A stretch of 10,717 bases of DNA, taken from positions 1-10,717 of the forward strand of contig JBBPZD010000129.1 of the NCBI GenBank assembly GCA_038199265.1. The letters are read 5' to 3'. The notes beneath the pieces were generated by a model. That model did not search any database. It saw nothing but the letters and a program-made list of their open reading frames with translations, and was not told where the DNA came from. The stretch is from Allobranchiibius sp038199265 (GTDB lineage Bacteria > Actinomycetota > Actinomycetes > Actinomycetales > Dermatophilaceae). The position numbers and the translations under genes are program-made. Shown here one piece after another: positions 1 to 7,827 of this stretch (positions within the stretch are counted from its first letter, which is position 1; each line of letters starts with the position of its first letter).

Positions 1-1927
<1,927 letters not shown>

Positions 1928-1931
<4 letters not shown>

Positions 1932-3475
1932 GCGCCGACCTCCTGGGACTGGGTCTGTGAGTGGAACTTGAGCAGCGCAGTGCGCAACATCGCTGCTCGG
2001 TATTTACCGCTCGCCCGGTGGTCGTCCATCGGGGTTCCGGTCGCGCCGAGCACTCGAGCGGCGCTCTGCGCGGTGGCCAAGATCCACGGCTTGCCTTCGA
2101 GCGCAGCCTCGGTCTCCAACGCGCGTAGTGGGGTTGCCGCGACCCCGCCCAGCCCGATGCGGGCACGGGTCACGACTCCGCCGTCGACATCGACCGCAAT
2201 AGCGACCGCGACGCTGGAAATGTCGTCGAAGCGGCGCTTGGCGATCTTGTGGAACGCCGTCTGCTGCGCCAACGGAAGCGGTACCCGCACGGCTTTGATC
2301 AGTTCGTCCGCATGGCGGATGGTCTGGCGATAACCGGTGAAGTACTCGGCCAACTCCACGACGCGCTCGCCGCGGGTACTGGCGAGCACCAGTTGGCACT
2401 CCAGCGCCAGCAGCACCGGCAGGCTGTCACCGATCGGCGATCCCGTACCGAGGTTTCCGCCGAGCGTCGCGCCGTTGCGGATCAGCCGCGAGGCGAACTG
2501 CGGGAAGAGTTTGCCCAGCAGGGGCACCCGGCCGTCCAGGCGGCGTTCGATCTCGGACAGCGTGAGCGCGGCGCCGATCTCGACGTACTCCTCGCCCTCG
2601 TCCAGGTCGCGTAGTTCCGCGAGTCGGTCGATCGCGATCAACATGGGCGAGCGTGCCATCAGCAGATTGGCTGCCACGCCCCAGTCAGTGGAACCAGCGA
2701 CCAGGAGCCTCTCACCCTGCGCAGCCAACAACTCCAACGCTTCGGGTAGATCGGCGGGGCGGATGAACTCGTGAACACCATCGCTGACGCGGGTGGGTAC
2801 GGCTTCGGGAGCGGGCCGGGAAAGGCGCTGCGCCAGCGGATCTTCGGCCGGTGGCTGACCAAGTGCGTACGCCGCGTCCTGGATCGGGCGGTAACCGGTA
2901 CAGCGGCACAAGTTGCCTGACAGCGCGTGCAGGTCGAAGCCGTTCGGGCCGTGTTCGTGGTCGCCTGCAGGGTGACCGTCGGTGTCGAGCGCGACGGTGT
3001 CGTCAGCTGATGGTGACCCGTTGGCGTGTGCTGAGTCCTTGTGGGGCGCCCTGTCGGCCCGGTAGTACTCCGAGGCCATGCTGCAGACGAAACCGGGTGT
3101 GCAGTAGCCGCACTGGGATCCACCGCGATGGGCCATCTCTTCCTGCACCGGGTGCAGGTTGCCGGGTGTGCCGAGTCCTTCGGCAGTGATGACCTCTTGG
3201 CCGTTGTAGCCGACGGCGGGCGGAAGGCATGCGTTGACGGCCACCCACGAGGTGGCGTCGCCGTCTGGGCGGGCAACCATCACCGAGCAGGCACCGCACT
3301 CACCTTCGGCGCAGCCCTCCTTTGCACCGGTCAGGCCTTCACCGCGTAGGTAGTCCAGCAGGCTGAGGTAGGACGGGGTACCGGCCAACGAGCGTGTCGT
3401 GCCATTCACCGTGAGTTGGGGGCTCGGCATGTCCGAGGGGGTACCGGTGGTGGGAGAAGAAGAGGTAATCGTCAT
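1928..3475 (-). CDS. xdhA: Xanthine dehydrogenase small subunit (2Fe-2S and FAD domains)
   Basis: Electron-transfer subunit that passes electrons from the molybdenum site through two 2Fe-2S clusters to FAD/NAD. It has 515 residues from ATG 3475. This start is chosen because AGGAG lies eight bases upstream; the in-frame ATG at 3496 has no such site. N-terminal plant-type ferredoxin cysteines are C55, C60, C63 and C83. The second cluster has C122 and C125 (QCGYCTPGF), then C190 and C192 (GNLCRCTGYRPI). The FAD-binding domain covers about 233-400, with VAGSTDWGV (259-267) and IRNGATLGGNLGTGSPIGD (332-350), followed by a CO-dehydrogenase-flavoprotein C-terminal domain to about 505. Oddity: 64 residues separate C125 from C190 where about 31 are usual, because of a hydrophilic His/Asp-rich insert at about 141-181. 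The FeS-FAD fusion plus separate Mo subunit is the Rhodobacter-like two-gene arrangement. No XdhC insertion chaperone is seen in the window. Confidence 0.96.
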
Positions 3476-3591
3476 CGGGTGGACTCCTGACTGCATAGTC
3501 GCGAAAGCTCTGCCCCGACATCACAAGGGGCGGCATGGTTCGACGGCAGTGCATCGGCCTGGTTGTCCATGCGGAACAAGCCGATCAATGG

Positions 3592-3607
3592 TGTGAGACC
3601 CATCACA
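3592..3607. promoter_or_regulatory. Perfect CRP/GlxR-type operator upstream of xdhA
   Basis: The 16-mer TGTGAGACCCATCACA fits the CRP-family consensus TGTGA-N6-TCACA exactly. The symmetry extends one base pair-plus each side, to 8-bp arms at 3589-3596 and 3603-3610. It is about 117 bp upstream of the xdhA ATG and on the far side of a likely terminator for the permease gene, so it most plausibly serves xdhAB. Actinobacterial Crp/GlxR proteins recognise this consensus. The regulator itself is not in the window, and I could not identify a convincing -10/-35 pair for xdhA. Confidence 0.7.
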
Positions 3608-3632
3608 CCACGAGCACGCCGGCCGCCGGGTC

Positions 3633-3657
3633 GTGGGGCGCTGATTCGCCGCCCCAC
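3633..3657 (-). terminator. Hairpin downstream of the permease fusion gene
   Basis: GTGGGGCG (3633-3640) and CGCCCCAC (3650-3657) form a perfect 8-bp GC-rich stem with a 9-nt loop, starting 16 bases after the permease stop codon on the minus strand. There is no T-tract after the stem, which is common for actinobacterial terminators but lowers certainty. It would separate the permease transcript from xdhAB. Confidence 0.5.
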
Positions 3658-3673
3658 CACCGGGCGGGCGTGG

Positions 3674-5584
3674 TCATAGGTTGGGACGAGAGCGAGCAGA
3701 TGCGATCGGGTTGGCATCCGCGACAAGGTGATCGAAGCGGTAGCCGGCGATCTTCGCGATCTCGACCATGGCGATGTTGTGCTCCTGGACTGAGGAGTTG
3801 CGCAGTCGCGCCTGTCCGTGTTTGAGGATCTCGTCGAAGCCGCCCTCATCGCGTACACACACGACCATCGGGAAGCCGAACTGCTTCTCGTAGGCGTTGG
3901 TGAGCTCGTCGAGCTTCTTCTGGTCCTCCTGGGCGAGGTGGGTCAGACCACGCGCGCCCTGGTCTTCCATCGACTCCATGTTGCTGGTGTCCAGTGTCTG
4001 GCCCAGGCGCGGGTAGGCCCGGATGAGCTCGCTCTGCTCGTCTCCGGTAGCGGCGAACAGTGACTCCTGGAACGCCGCACGCAAATCGGCAGTGTCCTTG
4101 AAGGGCCGCTGGACGAAAGCGCGCTGAGCCATCCATGAGGGACCCTGGAAGAGGCCGCCGAAGGACTGGACGAAGTCACCCTCGGTCATGTTGTTGACGT
4201 CATCCAGCCGGACGGTCTTGCCCGACCGGTCAGCGATGATCGGCTGCAGGCCGCCACCCACGTGGTAGAAGACCATGTAGAGCACGAAGGCGGAGATGCT
4301 TCCGATCGTGATACCGCTACCAAGCAGCACCTGAGCGTTGTCAGGCAGCGTCTTCGCCACGTCGGGTTGTGCAGTGACGAAGCCCGCCAGACCGACGCTG
4401 GTCGCGACGATGATGGTGTTGCGCTGGTCGTTGAAGTCGACCTTGGTCAACGTCTGGAAACCGACGACGGCGACGGTGGAGAACATTGCCAGACCTGCGC
4501 CGCCCAGGACTGGGGACGGGATTCCTGCGGCAATCGCGGCGGCCTTGGGGATCAGCCCGAGAACGATCATGAACACACCTGCCGTGGCGACGACGTACCG
4601 GCTCTTGACCCGAGTCAACCGCACCAGACCTACGTTCTCAGCGAAACAGGTGTAGGGGAAGGAGTTCAGGATGCCGCCGATGAACGTCGCGAGACCGTCA
4701 GCGCGCAGCGCCTTGGAGACGTCCTCACCGCCGACACGCTTCTCGACGATCTCAGCCGTTGCGAATACGTCGCCCGTCGTTTCCACGGCAGTGATCAGCA
4801 TCACTATGACCATCGCGATGATCGCCCCGAGAGCGAATTTGGGTGCACCGAAGTAGAACGGAGTGGTGACACCGATGATCTCTGCCTTGCTGACGTTCCC
4901 GAAGCTTGCGTCGCCTAGAACCCAGGCGACCAGGGTGCCGACCACGAGGCCGATCAGTACGGCGATGGTGGCGATGAAGCCGCGGAAGAGACGCTGCAAC
5001 AGCACGATGAAGAGCACAGTGCCGAGGGCGTACAGCAGGAACTTGCCGTTTGCGGGGTCGCGTTTGCCATCGGGGCCGGTGACGGCGTCCCCGGCGGCGA
5101 CCGGGATCAACGACAGGCCGATGATCGTGATGACCGATCCGGTGACCACTGGTGGGAAGAAACGGACCAGCTTGCCGAAGAACGGGGCTACCAGGAAGGT
5201 GAAGACACCAGCGACGATGGTCGCGCCGTAGATGTACAGCAGGCCTTCGGTGCCGCCACCGTTACTCGTACCGATCAGGATCATCGGGCCGACGGCGGTG
5301 AAGGTCACGCCTTGCAGGAGGGGCAGCTTGACGCCGACCTTCCAGAAACCGATGGACTGGATGAGGCTGGCGATACCGCAGGTGAAAAGGTCGGCGTTGA
5401 TGAGGTGGATCAACTGCTCGTCGGTCAGCTTGAGGGCTCCTGCGAGCAGAATCGGCACGATCACGGCCCCGGCGTAGAACGCCAGCACGTGCTGCATGCC
5501 GTAGATAGCCAGCTGCGGTGCGGGCAGCACCTCGTCAACCGGGTGGACGGGTGGTTTGGTCTTGCGTGCCGCGGTCGCGGTCAT
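3674..5584 (-). CDS. NCS2-family xanthine/urate permease fused to a C-terminal OHCU-decarboxylase-like domain
   Basis: Inner-membrane nucleobase:cation symporter with a cytosolic enzyme-like tail; 636 residues from ATG 5584. That start has AAGGAG five bases upstream. The in-frame ATG at 5617 lies inside the operator palindrome and is rejected. Residues about 20-455 are the NCS2/NAT permease with multiple hydrophobic segments. Motifs are QH at 31-32 in the first helix, AVETTGD at 266-272 (the conserved acidic residue of TM8) and AENVGLVRLTRVKSR at 315-329, which matches the NAT signature. Residues about 468-622 align by eye with type-1 OHCU decarboxylases: LFQGPSWMAQRAF, then AYPRLG, SMEDQGARGL, FGFPMVVCVR and EIAKIAGYRF. 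The catalytic His of HPxLxG is Tyr524 (codon TAC) and the Glu of SxxEQ is Asp541, so decarboxylase activity is doubtful. The gene stands alone between a terminator-like hairpin and its own promoter/operator. Urate or xanthine as substrate is inferred from context. Confidence 0.93.
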   Translation of the reverse strand: MTATAARKTKPPVHPVDEVLPAPQLAIYGMQHVLAFYAGAVIVPILLAGALKLTDEQLIHLINADLFTCGIASLIQSIGFWKVGVKLPLLQGVTFTAVGPMILIGTSNGGGTEGLLYIYGATIVAGVFTFLVAPFFGKLVRFFPPVVTGSVITIIGLSLIPVAAGDAVTGPDGKRDPANGKFLLYALGTVLFIVLLQRLFRGFIATIAVLIGLVVGTLVAWVLGDASFGNVSKAEIIGVTTPFYFGAPKFALGAIIAMVIVMLITAVETTGDVFATAEIVEKRVGGEDVSKALRADGLATFIGGILNSFPYTCFAENVGLVRLTRVKSRYVVATAGVFMIVLGLIPKAAAIAAGIPSPVLGGAGLAMFSTVAVVGFQTLTKVDFNDQRNTIIVATSVGLAGFVTAQPDVAKTLPDNAQVLLGSGITIGSISAFVLYMVFYHVGGGLQPIIADRSGKTVRLDDVNNMTEGDFVQSFGGLFQGPSWMAQRAFVQRPFKDTADLRAAFQESLFAATGDEQSELIRAYPRLGQTLDTSNMESMEDQGARGLTHLAQEDQKKLDELTNAYEKQFGFPMVVCVRDEGGFDEILKHGQARLRNSSVQEHNIAMVEIAKIAGYRFDHLVADANPIASARSRPNL

Positions 5585-5607
5585 CGTTGCTCCTTGGTCC
5601 AGACTGC

Positions 5608-5645
5608 ATTCCGTCATACGTAATTTAGATTCCGTATGACGGAAT
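5608..5645 (-). promoter_or_regulatory. Operator palindrome of the permease gene (IclR-type site within a longer inverted repeat)
   Basis: The core 16-mer (5619-5634, read on the minus strand) is CGGAATCTAAATTACG, fitting CGGAAT-N4-ATTCCG with one mismatch. The core is embedded in a longer perfect inverted repeat: ATTCCGTCATACG at 5608-5620 and its reverse complement at 5633-5645, with a 12-nt spacer. Both elements have nearly the same centre. The core starts about 10 bases downstream of the predicted -10 box and 34 bases before the ATG, a position suited to repression. Confidence 0.7.
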
Positions 5646-5672
5646 AGTAGGGAGTGACTCGGGTCACGTCAA
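5644..5672 (-). promoter_or_regulatory. Promoter of the permease fusion gene
   Basis: On the minus strand TTGACG (5667-5672, five of six matches to the -35 consensus) is followed after exactly 17 bases by TACTAT (5644-5649, four of six matches to -10). The predicted start of transcription, around 5637, abuts the operator. The same CTCTTGACG block occurs in the uraD promoter. Confidence 0.6.
5653..5668. promoter_or_regulatory. CRP-like palindrome in the permease promoter spacer
   Basis: AGTGACTCGGGTCACG contains GTGA-N6-TCAC and matches 14 of 16 positions of a TGTGA-N6-TCACA frame. It lies between the -35 and -10 boxes of the predicted promoter, touching the -35 box. Binding there by a CRP-family protein would be expected to block RNA polymerase. 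It may instead belong to another regulator. Confidence 0.4.
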
Positions 5673-5679
5673 GAGATTG

Positions 5680-5698
5680 GAGATATCGGATATATCTC
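5680..5698 (-). promoter_or_regulatory. Shared upstream element with inverted repeat (AGATATATCC)
   Basis: GAGATAT (5680-5686) and ATATCTC (5692-5698) are inverted arms around CGGAT. The minus-strand decamer AGATATATCC recurs at the uraD promoter (7768-7777), also just upstream of the -35 box. It could be an AT-rich UP-like element or a second operator. Its function is unknown. Confidence 0.35.
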
Positions 5699-5861
5699 GA
5701 TCTTGACGCACTGGTGCCCGCGATGAATAGCGTTGTGACGCTGCTGCATTCGCGTTTCTGGTGCTGTTGTCCAGCGGGTTCTGCGATCGTTCGTGATGCT
5801 GGTGAGACCTGCTCGGTCCTCTTCGGCACCTGTTGGGCTCTTTGAAAAGTGCCCATGGCAA
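5699..5861. other. Intergenic stretch with no recognisable gene
   Basis: This lies between the upstream edge of the permease promoter region and the uricase terminator, and is part of the 330-bp gap between the permease start and the uricase stop. Short reading frames cross it on both strands (63 to 80 codons), but they lack a good ribosome binding site, run through the operator/promoter region and resemble no family I know. A TTGACG at 5704-5709 on the plus strand has no convincing -10 partner. I see nothing else in it. Confidence 0.5.
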
Positions 5862-5893
5862 CGCCGCCAGCACGTAGGTACGTACCGGCGGCG
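5862..5893 (-). terminator. Probable terminator of the uraD-uraH-uricase operon
   Basis: CGCCGCC (5862-5868) and GGCGGCG (5887-5893) form a perfect 7-bp GC stem 21 bases after the uricase stop on the minus strand. The loop contains a self-complementary decamer GGTACGTACC (5877-5886). A short ACTTTTC run follows further downstream, not an immediate U-tract. Confidence 0.5.
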
Positions 5894-5914
5894 CGGCAAG
5901 GGTCGAGCGGTCGA

Positions 5915-6814
5915 TCAGCTCCAGGCCTGGCCGGGGTCGTAGGCCCCGGTCATGTCCACATCGGCTGATCGCTGCACGGTGGCTTCGATGAGGCCGTAGG
6001 GGCGGTCGTCCGCGTGGAAGACCTCACTGTTGTTCTCGACCCCGAACGGCGACAGGTCGATCCAGAAGTGGTGCTTGTTCGGGGCACTCATCCGGATCTC
6101 GGCGACTCCGGACTCTGCGTCCAGGACCTTCTGGCCCATCTCGAAGATGGTGTGCTGCAGCGCGTAGCTGTATGCAGCACCGAAGGAGGTGGTCATGGTG
6201 TCCACGACATTGGCGAACGAGGCGTTCCAATCAGCGTTCTCGTCGGTCGAATGCGCCCACTGCGCGGTGACCGAGGTGGCCATCACGCGGTCGTCGGTCG
6301 GCTGCAGGGTCGTGTACTTCTCCTGGTAGAAGCCGTGGAACTCCGAATCGGTGGTCTTGAGGACGACGTAGTCCTTCAGGCCGCTGACCACGGTCGGTTT
6401 GTCGTCGCCGCTGCGCCGGACGGTGACGGTGCGCACGTAGTCGTTGATCCGACGGAAACCGTGATTCTCATCGCCGATCCGCTGCCACGGGAAGGCCTCG
6501 ACGGTGATTTTGACCGTCGCAACCTGTGGAACGTCGTCCACGAAGTGGTTGGCGAGAGCCAGGGCGAAGGACTCCGGCGCACGCACTGCGTCACCGGCCT
6601 CCTTGGCGAAGGAGTTGACCGTGTTCTTGCAGGCGTCCGTCGTGAGGACCTTCGCCTGGTCACCGGTGATGTGAGCATCGTCGAAATCGCCGGTCAGCGA
6701 GACACTCACGTTGTAGTCGACCAGGTCGTGACGACCTTCGCGGCTGTCGCGGAACACTCGTACGACGTGGACTTCGGCCTTGCCGTACTGGTTATGGCCC
6801 AACACATAGGACAT
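5915..6814 (-). CDS. uaZ: Uricase (factor-independent urate hydroxylase)
   Basis: Cofactor-free oxidase that turns urate, O2 and water into 5-hydroxyisourate and H2O2 in the cytoplasm; 299 residues, the family's usual length. ATG 6814 is chosen over an upstream in-frame TTG (6823) because GGGAG sits nine bases before the ATG but directly abuts the TTG. Family residues are visible: K12 in QYGKAEVHVV (catalytic Lys), T59-D60 in LTTDACKNTV (catalytic Thr and neighbour), F159 in SEFHGFY and R176 in TDDRVMAT (urate stacking and carboxyl-side contact), Q220 in YALQHTIFEM, and N246 in PNKHHF. Two tandem T-fold halves are evident. It ends in AWS, with no peroxisomal SKL, as expected for a bacterium. 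It is third in the uraD-uraH-uricase operon, five bases after the uraH stop. The symbol varies between organisms (uaZ, pucL, uox). Confidence 0.96.
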   Translation of the reverse strand: MSYVLGHNQYGKAEVHVVRVFRDSREGRHDLVDYNVSVSLTGDFDDAHITGDQAKVLTTDACKNTVNSFAKEAGDAVRAPESFALALANHFVDDVPQVATVKITVEAFPWQRIGDENHGFRRINDYVRTVTVRRSGDDKPTVVSGLKDYVVLKTTDSEFHGFYQEKYTTLQPTDDRVMATSVTAQWAHSTDENADWNASFANVVDTMTTSFGAAYSYALQHTIFEMGQKVLDAESGVAEIRMSAPNKHHFWIDLSPFGVENNSEVFHADDRPYGLIEATVQRSADVDMTGAYDPGQAWS

Positions 6815-6819
6815 GCGGT

Positions 6820-7155
6820 TCAACTCCCTCTATAGGTGGAAAATGCGAACGGACTGAGCAGGACTGGGACGTGGTAGTGCCGTTCGTCGGCGACCACGAA
6901 GGTGATGGTGACTTCGGGATAGAAGGCCGCGACGTCTTGTGCGGCGAAGTAGTCGCCGGTGGCGAAGGTGATCCGGTAGGTGCCGGGTGCCAGCGCCTCG
7001 TCTGAGACCTTGGCGATCCGGCCGTCGTCGTCGGTGACACCCGAGCCGATGCTGTCCCAGTCACCGGCGTCGTTGCGAGCAAGGGCTTGGACGGGGATCC
7101 CGGCGGCCGGGGTGCCGCTCACGGCATCCAGCACGTGGGTGGACAGGGTGCTCAT
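6820..7155 (-). CDS. uraH: 5-hydroxyisourate hydrolase (transthyretin-like)
   Basis: Hydrolyses the unstable uricase product 5-hydroxyisourate to OHCU. It has 111 residues, the typical size of the transthyretin-related family. The diagnostic N-terminal LSTHVLD (4-10, H7 catalytic), TDDDGRI (41-47, R46 catalytic), RHYHVPVLLSPF (92-103, H95 catalytic) and the C-terminal YRGS signature (108-111) are all present, so the enzyme should be active. The ATG at 7155 overlaps the uraD stop as ATGA, and GGAGG lies ten bases upstream. Its place between uraD and uricase gives the three consecutive urate-to-allantoin steps in a single transcript. Confidence 0.97.
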   Translation of the reverse strand: MSTLSTHVLDAVSGTPAAGIPVQALARNDAGDWDSIGSGVTDDDGRIAKVSDEALAPGTYRITFATGDYFAAQDVAAFYPEVTITFVVADERHYHVPVLLSPFAFSTYRGS

Positions 7156-7664
7156 CTCAACATCGCCTCCAGGCGTAAGTGGGTTATCTGGCGCAGTTGT
7201 TCAGTCACTTCACTGAGCTCAGCATGCTCGTCGTTGCTCAATCGGCGCAGTAGTTCGGTCAGGATCTCCTGCGGTTGGCGACCGGCCGCACGGATCAGGA
7301 ACACGCGATCGAAACGGGACTCGTAATCGGCGTTCCCTGTCAGTAGATCGCGGCGGACCTGTTCGTCGGCGTCGTCCATTGAGGCCTGCTCGGCGCGAGA
7401 AAAGGAAGCGGAATCAGAGGAATCATCGACCGTGCCGCCGATCCGCGGGTGGTCGCCCAGGGCTGCGGCGACATCTGCTGCATCGAGCTGCGCGAAACCG
7501 GCATCGGATGCCTCCAGCACTGCATGGCGCGCTGTATACGGGCGACCCTGCGTGACGTGCCGGACCCAACCGGGGGCGGCGCAGCATGCTCGTAGGAGCT
7601 CGGCGGCCTGTTCGGCCGGCAGTGCATCGAACGCTGCTGCGGTGATCGGAAGATCCTCGGTCAC
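7152..7664 (-). CDS. uraD: OHCU decarboxylase, stand-alone
   Basis: Decarboxylates 2-oxo-4-hydroxy-4-carboxy-5-ureidoimidazoline to S-allantoin, completing the uricase pathway. It has 170 residues from a GTG start at 7664, preceded by a GA-rich site (AGAGGG) at short spacing. Catalytic residues are present: H72 in GDHPRIGG, E92 in SFSRAEQ and R164 in the terminal HLRLEAML helix. The sequence has FDRVFLIRAAGR, not the FGFPFVVCVR of the longer class, which suggests the type-2 (Klebsiella HpxQ-like) branch. It is the first gene of the uraD-uraH-uricase operon. It probably supplies the real decarboxylase activity, since the related domain fused to the permease has lost its catalytic His. Confidence 0.94.
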   Translation of the reverse strand: MTEDLPITAAAFDALPAEQAAELLRACCAAPGWVRHVTQGRPYTARHAVLEASDAGFAQLDAADVAAALGDHPRIGGTVDDSSDSASFSRAEQASMDDADEQVRRDLLTGNADYESRFDRVFLIRAAGRQPQEILTELLRRLSNDEHAELSEVTEQLRQITHLRLEAMLR

Positions 7665-7705
7665 TGTCCCTCTTTCGCTGTGGCGGGTCCGCCATCTTTC
7701 ATCAT

Positions 7706-7723
7706 GCGGAATATGTATTCCGC
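7706..7723 (-). promoter_or_regulatory. Operator palindrome of the uraD operon (IclR-type site)
   Basis: GCGGAATATGTATTCCGC is a perfect inverted repeat (8-bp arms around a central TG) and the best example of the CGGAAT-N4-ATTCCG family in the window. It lies directly after the predicted -10 box and about 42 bases before the uraD GTG, so a bound protein would block initiation. Confidence 0.78.
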
Positions 7724-7730
7724 TAGGTAG

Positions 7731-7759
7731 AATATGACAGAGGTCACAGCGATCGTCAA
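7731..7759 (-). promoter_or_regulatory. Promoter of the uraD-uraH-uricase operon
   Basis: Minus strand: TTGACG (7754-7759) and CATATT (7731-7736) are separated by 17 bases, with the operator starting eight bases further on. A TATTCT offset by two bases is an alternative -10 box and is the one shared with the hyi promoter. The transcription start should fall near 7724. Confidence 0.6.
7733..7748. promoter_or_regulatory. CRP-like site in the uraD promoter spacer
   Basis: TATGACAGAGGTCACA matches TGTGA-N6-TCACA with one mismatch. It overlaps the -10 box and spacer of the predicted promoter, the same arrangement as at the permease gene. This supports a second input, possibly carbon or nitrogen status, on top of the IclR-type operator. 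Confidence 0.42.
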
Positions 7760-7767
7760 GAGCTTCG

Positions 7768-7777
7768 GGATATATCT
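7768..7777 (-). promoter_or_regulatory. Copy of the AGATATATCC element upstream of the uraD promoter
   Basis: The minus-strand decamer AGATATATCC is identical to the one at 5688-5697. In both cases it precedes the shared TCTTGACG block, by 6 bases here and by 13 at the permease gene. Role unknown: UP-like element or binding site. Confidence 0.35.
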
Positions 7778-7827
7778 ACCCCGCGAGGTACAGAGCACCG
7801 GCGGTCTGGTGCGGCGCGGCGGCCGAA

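Noticed and set aside
4262..4918. Plus-strand 218-codon frame opposite the permease
   Set aside because: Antisense to membrane helices; the hydrophilic, Asp/His-rich translation is a typical reverse-complement shadow.
5585..5617. Upstream ATG start (5617) for the permease
   Set aside because: It sits inside the operator and just downstream of the predicted transcription start with no ribosome binding site, whereas ATG 5584 has AAGGAG at ideal spacing.
5614..5856. Minus-strand small ORF (80 codons) and overlapping plus-strand 63-codon ORF in the permease-uricase gap
   Set aside because: They run through the promoter and operator of the permease gene, lack a ribosome binding site and resemble nothing known.
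6014..6835. Long plus-strand open frame (273 codons) opposite uricase
   Set aside because: It is antisense to an intact uricase with all family residues, and the translation looks like a codon-bias mirror with no domain.
7795..7812. GCACC/GGTGC inverted repeat after the IclR gene as a terminator
   Set aside because: Only five base pairs around an eight-base spacer, with no T-tract. This is within chance for such GC-rich sequence.
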